64,000 nucleotides of DNA from Acetitomaculum ruminis DSM 5522. GTDB taxonomy: Bacteria > Bacillota > Clostridia > Lachnospirales > Lachnospiraceae. The position numbers and the translations under genes were made by a program. Positions 50,105 to 58,466 of the stretch are shown piece by piece (positions within the stretch are counted from its first letter, which is position 1; each line of letters starts with the position of its first letter). The notes beneath the pieces are model-generated. The model was not told the DNA's origin. It saw only the letters and a program-made list of their open reading frames with translations, and did no database searches. The DNA is taken from positions 1 to 64,000 of the forward strand of contig NZ_FOJY01000016.1 in the NCBI RefSeq assembly GCF_900112085.1, given 5' to 3'.

Positions 50105-52570
50105 ATGACATTTTTTAATTATTTTTATCTTGATAATGAAAAAGACATAGTTGTAGAACTTTATAAAGAAAAAGACAGGATGTATTTCAGGCTTAAAACC
50201 CCTAATCATCATAGCGGAAATCTCATCAGAAATCTGGCAAGAGTATGTGGATTGGAACTTTCTAAGGATGAAGAAGGTCTTTTTTGTATAAAAGGAGAAA
50301 TTCCCTGTTTTATTGATGGAAACAATGAAGAAGTTTATATTTTCAGATTGAAAAACATAAAAACCGCAGAGATTTTTCCAGATGGAAGGGTTGATATAAA
50401 AGCTTCCATTCCCGCCATTGCAAAAACCTTAATGAGTCAGACAAGAGATTATAAGCTTGATTTGTCAAAAACAGTATTTCGAACCTATGTAAAAAAAGAT
50501 GTGAAGTTTCACAGTGATCTTCATACCCATATGAGTGGAAATATAAAAGCAGATATATTAATTGCCCTGGGTATTTATCATCAGATAAGATATCCTCTTT
50601 ATTACATAAAAAAGCTTAATTTAAAGCTTACAGATGAACAGTTGGCCCCTCTTTTTTCCCAAAGACACAGGGTGGAAAAGCAGTTTGTTTCCTCAGGACT
50701 TAAAGGAAAATATCTTGACAGGAAAATTGATGATAATACCTTTATTAATTTTGCGGATTTAATTTTAAATAATCTTAATAATGCCAGAGAAAATATAGCA
50801 AAAATCAGAAATTCCCTGGTGATTTTAAAGGATGGACAGGCTGTATTTACCAATTTGGAAAAGGTATATATCTACAGATATGTATTTACCAAAGGAGTGG
50901 AAAGTGAAGAAAAAATTCCTCTGGAATATATAGATGTAATTCCTGATATTGATGTAAGAAATGCTCTCTATCAGATGCAAAAGGACAAGGAAAACAAAGC
51001 CTATTGTAATAACAGCATTTATCAGGACATGCTTTTGTGGATAGCCAGAGGTTATAAAAAGCAGGGGGTTTATTATGTGGAAATAGCAGATACCACCCTG
51101 GTAAAAAAATACGAATCTGTACAGATGCTTGAAGAGGTTCATGCCATTATGCCGGAGATTTTTTATGAAACCGGAGTAATGATTCGTTTTCTGGCAGCCA
51201 TGAGAAGAATACCACTAACCATTATTAAAGACCAGAAAACCCCAGCCGACTACCTAAGCCAGAATGTTCAGGTACTTAGGGCAGTGGCAATGGATCCTTA
51301 TGTGGCAGGTTGTGATTTTGTAGGTGAAGAAATAAATGACATAATCACCTTAAAGCCTGTATTTAAGGAAATTGTAAAGATTTGTAAGAAGGATCCAAGC
51401 TTTGTAATAAGAGTTCATGCAGGGGAAAATGACAGCCAGAAGGATAATATTGCCCATAGTATAAAATGCGTCAAAGATTCTTTGGAACCGGGACAGAAAA
51501 TGCCACAAATGAGGCTGGGACACGGATTATATACTTACAGTCTTCGCTCAAAAAAAGGTAAGGCGGTTTTAAAGGAATTAAAGGAAAACAATATAGTTTT
51601 AGAATTTCAGCTTACCTCAAATGTAAGATTAAATAATCTGAATTCACTGGAAAATCACCCACTAAAACAGTATTTACATCAGGGTATCAGCTGTGTTCAA
51701 GGTTCTGATGGAGCTGCTTTATATGGAACAAATTCTATTGATGAGGAGCTTTCTTTGGAAAAACTTTTGGAATTATCCCATGAGGATTTGCTGGCAATGA
51801 GAAATGCTGAAGAAAAAATTATTCAATTTTCTAAAAAGGCCTATTCCGATAAAAAATGGGATTTTCAGACATTATGTGCAGGAAGAAGCATAGAAGAAAC
51901 CTTGTTGGAAGAAATGGATAAGGAATCAGGAAAAATAGAAGATATATCCATAAATCAAAGCAGAAAATATGACAGTTATAAAGAACTTAGAAGTCAGGTC
52001 AGACAACTTCCCTGGGACAGAATACCTCTTATCTTAATGGGAGGAAGTTTTAATACTGAAAAAAGAGTTACAAGAGTAAAAGAGGAAGGTTTGGCTTTGT
52101 TAAAAGAATTAATGGATAATTTACCTCCGGAAGAAGTGTTTTTTGTAATAGGAAATAAATTATCAGGATATGAAAAATATCTTATAGATAATAATAAGGG
52201 AAGATTTGAAATATATGCAGTGGTTCCTTCCCATATTACAGAGGCGGAAAAGAAAAAATTAGAAGCAGCAGGGGTATTTATAAGAGTATCCCCGGAACAG
52301 GAGGGAATGGGAATCTATAAAAGCTTTAATTATGAAATATTTGAAAGAAGACCTTCCATTGTAGCTGCTTTTGATGGCAATTCTGCTGGGGCAAATCTAA
52401 TTCAGGAGGCAAAAAACGGAAAAGGAAGGGCAAAGATTCTGATTTGGGAAAAATCAAGAAATTTAAAGACGAAGGCGGAATCCTTAGAAGGCTATGTATC
52501 CATTTTCGGGGAAAATGAAAGCCTTAGTAAGAAAGTCTTAAAGATAATTAAAGCTTCTGAAGAAAAATAA
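50105..52570 (+). CDS. Large adenosine-deaminase-superfamily protein with N- and C-terminal extensions
   Basis: The 821-residue protein has an N-terminal domain (about 1-130) that I do not recognise, then a metal-dependent deaminase core. It shows the HxH motif DLHTHMSGN (His140, His142), HAGEND with the substrate Glu (about His438), LGHGL (His473) and SDGAALYG (Asp535). Residues about 625-821 form a further alpha/beta domain (IPLILMGGSFNTEKR, FFVIGNKLSGYEKYL) that looks Rossmann-like, possibly SLOG or TIR-like. This is roughly 2.5 times the length of adenosine deaminase. The product may deaminate adenosine, AMP or a modified nucleotide. Function unknown. Confidence 0.7.
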   Translation: MTFFNYFYLDNEKDIVVELYKEKDRMYFRLKTPNHHSGNLIRNLARVCGLELSKDEEGLFCIKGEIPCFIDGNNEEVYIFRLKNIKTAEIFPDGRVDIKASIPAIAKTLMSQTRDYKLDLSKTVFRTYVKKDVKFHSDLHTHMSGNIKADILIALGIYHQIRYPLYYIKKLNLKLTDEQLAPLFSQRHRVEKQFVSSGLKGKYLDRKIDDNTFINFADLILNNLNNARENIAKIRNSLVILKDGQAVFTNLEKVYIYRYVFTKGVESEEKIPLEYIDVIPDIDVRNALYQMQKDKENKAYCNNSIYQDMLLWIARGYKKQGVYYVEIADTTLVKKYESVQMLEEVHAIMPEIFYETGVMIRFLAAMRRIPLTIIKDQKTPADYLSQNVQVLRAVAMDPYVAGCDFVGEEINDIITLKPVFKEIVKICKKDPSFVIRVHAGENDSQKDNIAHSIKCVKDSLEPGQKMPQMRLGHGLYTYSLRSKKGKAVLKELKENNIVLEFQLTSNVRLNNLNSLENHPLKQYLHQGISCVQGSDGAALYGTNSIDEELSLEKLLELSHEDLLAMRNAEEKIIQFSKKAYSDKKWDFQTLCAGRSIEETLLEEMDKESGKIEDISINQSRKYDSYKELRSQVRQLPWDRIPLILMGGSFNTEKRVTRVKEEGLALLKELMDNLPPEEVFFVIGNKLSGYEKYLIDNNKGRFEIYAVVPSHITEAEKKKLEAAGVFIRVSPEQEGMGIYKSFNYEIFERRPSIVAAFDGNSAGANLIQEAKNGKGRAKILIWEKSRNLKTKAESLEGYVSIFGENESLSKKVLKIIKASEEK

Positions 52571-52582
52571 AAAGATTAAATT

Positions 52583-52613
52583 TAAAGCGGGCATGTGGGA
52601 TGTCCGCTTTAAT
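52583..52613 (+). terminator. Terminator of the deaminase-like gene
   Basis: AAAGCGG and CCGCTTT arms with an inner CAT/ATG pair (52584-52610). Tail is weak (AATT). It shares TGTCCGCTTTA with the 163-bp repeat end, but I read it as coincidence. Confidence 0.5.
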
Positions 52614-52695
52614 TGGCTCATTGCCATTAAAAGGTAAGTAGATTATACTAACTATAACAAGTAAGTGATAATTAAATGATAGGAGATTTATATAA

Positions 52696-52995
52696 ATGGC
52701 TACGAAGGGTGCGACAAAAGAAAAAACTAATGATATGGTTCATAAGCCAAAAAGATATAAGGTAATAATGCATAATGATGATTTTACAACCATGGATTTT
52801 GTTGTTGAGATACTGATAGAGATTTTCCATAAAAATCAGCTGGAGGCAGAAAATCTTATGATGTGTGTCCATAGACAAGGAAGTGCTGTAGTGGGAGTTT
52901 ATCCTTTGGATATAGCAAGAACAAAAATAAATGACGCCACAAATCTGGCAAAACAAGAGGGATTTCCTTTTAAATTAACAATGGAGGAAGCGTAA
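52696..52995 (+). CDS. clpS: ATP-dependent Clp protease adaptor ClpS
   Basis: This is the N-recognin adaptor that delivers proteins with bulky N-terminal residues to ClpA. The 99-residue protein has PKRYKVIMHNDDFTTMDFVV with the NDD motif at the substrate pocket, followed by MCVHRQGSAVVGVYPLDIAR. The N-terminal 20 residues are a flexible extension. It is separated from clpA by a single base. ClpS is not typical of Firmicutes, so its presence is notable. Confidence 0.93.
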   Translation: MATKGATKEKTNDMVHKPKRYKVIMHNDDFTTMDFVVEILIEIFHKNQLEAENLMMCVHRQGSAVVGVYPLDIARTKINDATNLAKQEGFPFKLTMEEA

Positions 52996-52996
52996 A

Positions 52997-55201
52997 ATGA
53001 ATGTATCAAGAATAATCTCTGAAGTGCTGGAGCTGGCATTTAGTATAGCAAGAGAGAATAAATATGAATATATAACACCTGAGGTAATTTTGCTTGCTTT
53101 ATGTAAAAAAGAACCTTTTATTGAGGCTTTTTTAAACTGTGGCGGTGATGTTGATGAATTGGAAAGGGATTTAAAGGAATATGCAGATGAATATCTGGTA
53201 GCGGACAATTTCAAAGAATCCCGGTTTTCACTGGAAACAGGACAGGCCATTGTTATGGCTGAGCAGTCGGCAAGGGGAAGTTCAAGGGGCTATGTGGATT
53301 TAGACCATTTAGTAAGCGGTATATGGAAATTAGAAGAATCAGATGCAGTTTATCTTATGGAAAAGCAGGGGGTTTTGGAGCTTGATATTTTAAGAGAACT
53401 TATAGAATTCACTGGAAATGATTCCGGAATTGCACCAGAGGTTTCAAAAGAAGAATCAAATGAAAGAAGCTTTGAAAAATATGCTCCTTGTATTAATGAC
53501 CTTTTAGACAATGTTAATCCACTTATCGGACGAGAAAATGAGTTAGAAAGAACCATTCAGATTCTTTGCAGAAAAGATAAGAATAATGTTATTCACATTG
53601 GAGAACCCGGAGTGGGAAAAACTGCCATTACTTACGGTCTGGCAAAATTAATTAATGAAAACAAGATACCCTCATCCCTTAAAGGTGCAAAAATCTACGC
53701 CTTGGATTTAGGAAGCTTACTGGCAGGAACCCAGTATCGGGGTGACTTGGAAAAGCGTTTAAAGAAAATGCTTGATGAAATAAGTAAAGAAGAAAATCCT
53801 ATTATTTACATAGATGAGATTCATAATCTTGCAGGAGCCGGAGCAGTAGGTGAAGGCTCTTTTGATACCTCAAATATGCTAAAACCCTATCTTGCAAAGG
53901 GCAGTATCAGGTTTATAGGAGCTACCACTTTTGAAGAATATAAGAGATATTTTGAAAAAAACAAAAGTCTTGTAAGACGCTTTCAAAATGTTGAAATAAC
54001 AGAGCCTTCAGTAGAAGAAACAGTAGAAATTTTACAGGGATTAAAGTCAAAATATGAGGCTTATCACAAAGTAAAATATAAAAAAGGTGTTCTTGAATAT
54101 GCCGTAGAAATGAGCAAAAAATATATCAATGAAAGGTTTTTACCTGATAAGGCCATTGATTTAATAGACGAGGCAGGAGCCTACAGAAAAATACATCCTT
54201 TAGAACAAAAGGTTCAAAGTGTGGGCAAGGACATTATTAATGAAATCCTCACAAAAATATGCCGTGTTCCAATTGAGGCTACTTCACAACAGACAAACAA
54301 AAACCGATTAGTTACTTTAGAAAAGAGAATGCTATCAAAAGTATTCGGACAGGATGAAGCAATAACTCAGGTGGTAAATGCCATTAAATTTTCCAAGGCC
54401 GGACTTTTAGAAGATAATAAACCTTTATCAAGCTTTTTATTTGCAGGTCCTACCGGTGTGGGAAAAACCGAGATTGCTAAGACTTTGGCAGAAGAACTGG
54501 GAGTAAAACTTGTGCGTTTTGATATGAGTGAATATGAAGAAAAACATGCAGTTTCCAAACTTATAGGTTCTCCGGCAGGATATGTAGGCTATGAAGATGG
54601 AGGATTGTTAACGGAGTCCATCAGGAAAAATCCCTCTTGTGTTTTATTGCTTGATGAAATAGAAAAGGCTCATCCTGATATTTTTAATATTCTTTTACAG
54701 GTAATGGACTATGCCACACTTACTGATAATCAGGGAAGAAAGGCAGATTTTAGAAATGTTATTATAATAATGACTTCAAATGCGGGAGCCAGCAAACTTG
54801 GAGGTCACTCTATAGGCTTTGGAAGTAAGGATAAAACCATGAGTGTAATATCCGAAGAAGTTAAAAGAGTATTTACTCCGGAATTTAGAAATAGACTTAA
54901 TAAAATTGTTGTATTTTCTTCCATGACTGAAAAAATGGGAAAAATGGTAGCTAAAAAGAAGCTTTCGGAATTGGCAGTCCTTCTTGATAAAAGAAATGTG
55001 GAGTTAAAATATACCCCAAAGGCCATAGAGCTTCTTTCAAAAAAAGGTACCAGTAAGGAGTATGGTGCCAGAGATATGGATAGAATAATACAAAATGAGA
55101 TAAAAACTCTTTTAGTAAATGACATATTGTTTGGAAGCCTTAAAAAGGGAGGAAGCCTGACTCTTGATGTAAAAGAAAATTGCTTTGTGGTAAAAAAATA
55201 A
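52997..55201 (+). CDS. clpA: ATP-dependent Clp protease ATP-binding subunit ClpA
   Basis: This unfoldase feeds substrates to ClpP, guided by ClpS. In order: N-terminal Clp repeat domain (1-150), first AAA+ module with GEPGVGKTAITYGLA and YIDEIHNLAGAGA, and second module with GPTGVGKTEIAK, DEIEKAHPDIFNILLQV and the sensor region. The final D2-small domain ends near residue 730. There is no UVR linker insertion of the ClpC type and no long coiled-coil M domain of ClpB. Length 734. Adjacent clpS and aat support the ClpA call. Confidence 0.92.
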   Translation: MNVSRIISEVLELAFSIARENKYEYITPEVILLALCKKEPFIEAFLNCGGDVDELERDLKEYADEYLVADNFKESRFSLETGQAIVMAEQSARGSSRGYVDLDHLVSGIWKLEESDAVYLMEKQGVLELDILRELIEFTGNDSGIAPEVSKEESNERSFEKYAPCINDLLDNVNPLIGRENELERTIQILCRKDKNNVIHIGEPGVGKTAITYGLAKLINENKIPSSLKGAKIYALDLGSLLAGTQYRGDLEKRLKKMLDEISKEENPIIYIDEIHNLAGAGAVGEGSFDTSNMLKPYLAKGSIRFIGATTFEEYKRYFEKNKSLVRRFQNVEITEPSVEETVEILQGLKSKYEAYHKVKYKKGVLEYAVEMSKKYINERFLPDKAIDLIDEAGAYRKIHPLEQKVQSVGKDIINEILTKICRVPIEATSQQTNKNRLVTLEKRMLSKVFGQDEAITQVVNAIKFSKAGLLEDNKPLSSFLFAGPTGVGKTEIAKTLAEELGVKLVRFDMSEYEEKHAVSKLIGSPAGYVGYEDGGLLTESIRKNPSCVLLLDEIEKAHPDIFNILLQVMDYATLTDNQGRKADFRNVIIIMTSNAGASKLGGHSIGFGSKDKTMSVISEEVKRVFTPEFRNRLNKIVVFSSMTEKMGKMVAKKKLSELAVLLDKRNVELKYTPKAIELLSKKGTSKEYGARDMDRIIQNEIKTLLVNDILFGSLKKGGSLTLDVKENCFVVKK

Positions 55202-55233
55202 ATGACTGATTATAAAAAGGGGAGATAGAGAGT

Positions 55234-55893
55234 ATGCCAGTGTATCGTTTGCCAAAAAAAGAAATCACCTTTCCCCTACCGGAAATGGCAGAAGAAAGCG
55301 GACTTTTAGCAATAGGGGGAGATTTGAGTCTGGACAGGCTTTTGCTTGCTTATTGTAACGGAATATTTCCATGGTACAATCCCGGCGATGAAATAATGTG
55401 GTGGTGTCCCGGCAGGCGGTTTATTATAAGACCTTCTAAAATACACATATCCCATTCCATGAAAAAATTCATGAAAAAACATGAGACTAAAATAGTTATA
55501 AACAGGGATTTTAAGGAAACAATGCACCGTTGCAGGTTAAAAAGAGAATTTAATGAAGGTACCTGGATAGGTGATGACATGGAAGATGCTTACTATAAGC
55601 TTTTTAAAGCAGGATATGCCACCAGCGTAGAAAGCTTTATAGATAATAAGCCGGCAGGAGGTCTTTACGGCGTGGCCATTGGAAGATGTTTTTTTGGAGA
55701 AAGCATGTATTCGGATATGGAAAACGGGTCAAAGCTTGCTCTTATTCTTCTGGCAAAAAAACTTGAAAAGCTGGATTATCAGATGATAGATTGCCAGTTT
55801 TACACAAAACACCTTGAAAGTATGGGGGGAGAATATATCTCCTTTGAGGAATATAAAAATCTATTGGATAAGGGAATAGGAAGTTTTTTTTAA
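55234..55893 (+). CDS. aat: Leucyl/phenylalanyl-tRNA--protein transferase
   Basis: This attaches Leu or Phe to proteins starting with Arg or Lys, creating substrates for the ClpS-ClpA pathway. The 219-residue GNAT-like enzyme has the N-terminal LLAIGGDLSLDRLLLAYCNG, IFPWYNPGDEIMWWCPGRR, then GGLYGVAIGRCFFGESMYS and QFYTKHLESMGG. All are family signatures. It starts 33 bases after clpA, with AAGGGGAGA upstream. Together with clpS and clpA it makes a complete N-degron unit apart from ClpP. Confidence 0.95.
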   Translation: MPVYRLPKKEITFPLPEMAEESGLLAIGGDLSLDRLLLAYCNGIFPWYNPGDEIMWWCPGRRFIIRPSKIHISHSMKKFMKKHETKIVINRDFKETMHRCRLKREFNEGTWIGDDMEDAYYKLFKAGYATSVESFIDNKPAGGLYGVAIGRCFFGESMYSDMENGSKLALILLAKKLEKLDYQMIDCQFYTKHLESMGGEYISFEEYKNLLDKGIGSFF

Positions 55894-56052
55894 ACAGATT
55901 TTTTTTAGTAATAATCTTAATTTCACCATAAATATTAAAGACTTATAAATAATTCCAAAATTCTACAAAAAACAATCAAAGCATCCGAATAATACAGTGT
56001 AGGATATTATTAAGAAACCCTTTAGCTTCTTATTATTTGGAGAGGTGTAAAT

Positions 56053-57078
56053 ATGGATTACGAAGAATTTTTGGATATGTTTTCATTTTGGTTTGAGGAA
56101 TCGCCAATATATGAGCAAAGACATTATGAATATAAAATATTTACAGACGGATATAAAGGTCAAAACGAACAGGAAAGAAAAATGATTCGAAATCATAATT
56201 CTGTCTGTAATAAATCAGATTCTGACACCATGATAGGGGATATTTTTTTTGTAGATCTTGGAGAAGTAAGTGAAAGTGTTAAAATAATGCTGAAATTTGA
56301 TTTGGAACTTTTATTTGAAGCCTATGAAATTGACGGCTGGGATTTGGTTTGGAAGGTTGTAGGAGAATTAATTGATGAAAGATTTGCCAAAACCGAAGAG
56401 TCAAAGGTTCCAAAATTAATCAGAGAATCTTATGATTATGACAGGATTAAGGATTATTTAAAGCTTTCAATGGTGAATTATGATGATAATAAAAACAAAC
56501 TGTCAAATGTTATATATAAAAGAATAGGTGACATGGCGATAGTGCTTTATATGTGTGAATACCTTCCTGAACTGGAAATGGACATGAAGTATTCTCTTTC
56601 AGAGGAATATATGAAATTCTGGAAGCTGTCAAAGGATGAGATTTTTCATGCGGCATTGTTAAATACCTATATGAATGCTCTTCCAAGGATGTATACCGAC
56701 AGCGAATATCATCTTATGTGCATAGATGACAGTCCACGAAGATATGATCAGGGAGCTTATATGTCAATAGGTTCGGAAATAACTTTTGATAAAGAGGAAA
56801 ATTATCGTTTTACCACGGTTAATCAGGAATACGGGGCAATAAGCTTCTTCTATCCGGGGATTCAGGAAAAACTCATGGAATTTGCAGGTGGTGATTTTTA
56901 TGTTGTATTTGCTGATGAATATGAATTTAGAATCTATCCTGTAGATGGTCCCAAAAAACTGGATGAAATAAAAAAAGTAATTGAAAACAGATATGAAGAA
57001 GAACTAGATGAAGTACTTTCCAGGAAGATTTACAGATTTGATTCCAAGGAAAAAATGCTTTATGAAGTAGAAGAATAA
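56053..57078 (+). CDS. DUF5688-like protein of unknown function
   Basis: This 341-residue protein resembles a family found mainly in Lachnospiraceae and labelled DUF5688. It opens MDYEEFLDMFSFWFEESPIY and is acidic, rich in Tyr/Phe/Glu/Asp, with no signal peptide or membrane segment. A mid-segment (RIGDMAIVLYMCEYLPELEM) and the end (EYEFRIYPVDGPKKLDEI) carry no known catalytic motif. GGAGAGGTG precedes the start. It is a single-gene unit ending in a bidirectional terminator. I cannot assign a role. Confidence 0.72.
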   Translation: MDYEEFLDMFSFWFEESPIYEQRHYEYKIFTDGYKGQNEQERKMIRNHNSVCNKSDSDTMIGDIFFVDLGEVSESVKIMLKFDLELLFEAYEIDGWDLVWKVVGELIDERFAKTEESKVPKLIRESYDYDRIKDYLKLSMVNYDDNKNKLSNVIYKRIGDMAIVLYMCEYLPELEMDMKYSLSEEYMKFWKLSKDEIFHAALLNTYMNALPRMYTDSEYHLMCIDDSPRRYDQGAYMSIGSEITFDKEENYRFTTVNQEYGAISFFYPGIQEKLMEFAGGDFYVVFADEYEFRIYPVDGPKKLDEIKKVIENRYEEELDEVLSRKIYRFDSKEKMLYEVEE

Positions 57079-57118
57079 AACGGGTAAAGAAGTATAAAAG
57101 CTTCTTACCCGTTTTTTT
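57079..57118. terminator. Bidirectional terminator between the DUF5688-like and DMT genes
   Basis: AACGGGTAA-AGAAG and CTTCT-TACCCGTT (57079-57113) form a long stem with a TATAAAAG loop and a T-run on the plus strand. Confidence 0.82.
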
Positions 57119-58070
57119 AGCGATTTTTTATCTTTAAACAGCCCTTTTTATTAAAAATAGAAAATATCTTTTTTGCCTTTGGTAAAGGAAGCTGAGCCAG
57201 AATAACTGCTACGAATACTAAAACACATCCTGCCAGTTCCTTAGGACTTAGGCTTTCCTTAAGGAAAATTGCACCAAATAAGGCTGCAAAAACTGATTCC
57301 AGACTCATAATTAAAGTAGCGATGGCAGGTGGGGTAAAGCCCTGGCCAATAATCTGGAAAGTGTAACCTAAGCAGCTGGAAAGTATTGCTGCATAAAGGA
57401 TTGTAAGTTTGGCATCCCATATAGATGAAATAGAAGGATTTTCAAAAATAAATGTCAATATGGCTGAAATAATACCTGCTATTAAAAACTGCACACAGCT
57501 CATTAAAACCCCGTCCAGACTTTTTAAGGAATAATGGTCCACTATGAGAATATGAAAAGAAAAACCAATGGCGCAAAAAAGACATAAAACATCTCCCGGT
57601 GAGATATCAAAGCCTTCCTTTACGCATAATAAATAAAATCCGGTAATTGCTAAAAACAGGCAAAAAACAATGGATTTTTGAAGAGGCTTTTTAAGAAATA
57701 TTCCAAGTATGGGAACTATTACAATATACAAAGCTGAGATAAATCCTGTCTTTCCTGCTGTAGTCATTGTAAGACCGATTTGCTGAAAAGCTCCTGCAAA
57801 ACCAAGAACAATACCGCAAAAAACTCCTCCCATAAGGGAATTTTTATTCATAATGGCAATTTCTTCTTTGTTTTTTGGATTATCCTTTAAAGATTTTTTT
57901 CTAAAAAAAACAACTATGGGAATCATAACAAAAAATGCTATGAAATGCCTTGCCATATTGTAGGTGAAAGGACCTATATAATCCATACCCTTACTTTGGG
58001 CTACAAAGGCAAGTCCCCATATAATAGCTGTGGTTAAAAGCAATAAGCTGCCCTTTATCTGTCTTTCCAT
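57117..58070 (-). CDS. EamA/DMT-family transporter
   Basis: This 317-residue membrane protein has ten hydrophobic segments arranged as two five-helix EamA repeats, the pattern of drug/metabolite exporters. The N-terminus reads GSLLLLTTAIIWGLAFVAQS, and the second repeat starts near residue 155 (DVLCLFCAIGFSFHILIVDH). The C-terminal half has the typical LESVFAALFGAIFLKE. It is monocistronic with GGAGAT upstream on the minus strand. Substrate is unknown; export of amino acids or metabolites is likely. Confidence 0.9.
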   Translation of the reverse strand: MERQIKGSLLLLTTAIIWGLAFVAQSKGMDYIGPFTYNMARHFIAFFVMIPIVVFFRKKSLKDNPKNKEEIAIMNKNSLMGGVFCGIVLGFAGAFQQIGLTMTTAGKTGFISALYIVIVPILGIFLKKPLQKSIVFCLFLAITGFYLLCVKEGFDISPGDVLCLFCAIGFSFHILIVDHYSLKSLDGVLMSCVQFLIAGIISAILTFIFENPSISSIWDAKLTILYAAILSSCLGYTFQIIGQGFTPPAIATLIMSLESVFAALFGAIFLKESLSPKELAGCVLVFVAVILAQLPLPKAKKIFSIFNKKGCLKIKNR

Positions 58071-58466
58071 TTTTATCTCCGTTTAAAAATTTTTTATTAG
58101 TGACTGACACCTATCTTACAACAATTTTGTCAAAAAGAAAAATCATTAATTTAAATAAATAATAAATTATCTAAACAACTTAAGAAAAAAATTATACAAA
58201 ACTTTATTTTTATCAATAAAAACAACTAAAATTTGAGTATAATATGATATAATGCTTATTAGAGTTTTTTTCTTTTTTTGTCATAAAAATCTTGTCTTTA
58301 GACTAAAAATAAGGAGTGGTGTAAAAAATAAATAATGCTTATTTATTATTCAAGGGGAGAAATGAATAATAATAAATTTTTAACAGGCTAAAACCCAAGG
58401 GCCTTACATAATACTTGGGTAAGTTTATAATTCGGGAGTTTTCCCGGGAAAGGAATATTATTAATA
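58071..58466 (+). promoter_or_regulatory. Long leader of the surface-protein gene with tiny ORF and pseudoknot-like element
   Basis: After A/T-rich promoter sequence (TATAAT-like elements near 58238 and 58248) the region holds a 9-residue reading frame (58362-58391) behind GGGGAG. Then come AGGC (58385-58388) pairing with GCCT (58401-58404) and CCCAAG (58394-58399) pairing with CTTGGG (58414-58419), an H-type pseudoknot arrangement. A CGGGAG/TTCCCGG hairpin near 58433-58447 and the AAAGGAA site precede ATG 58467. It may regulate translation of the large protein. Confidence 0.4.

Noticed and set aside
52583-52613. Hairpin with TGTCCGCTTTA as a fifth copy of the 163-bp repeat
   Set aside because: Only about 11 bases match and the rest of the unit is missing. 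A gene-end terminator explains it better.
50105-55201. Deaminase-like gene plus adjacent ATPase as a RADAR-type defence pair
   Set aside because: The adjacent ATPase is a clear ClpA with ClpS and Aat, not the large RdrA-type ATPase. A terminator-like hairpin also separates the deaminase from clpS.
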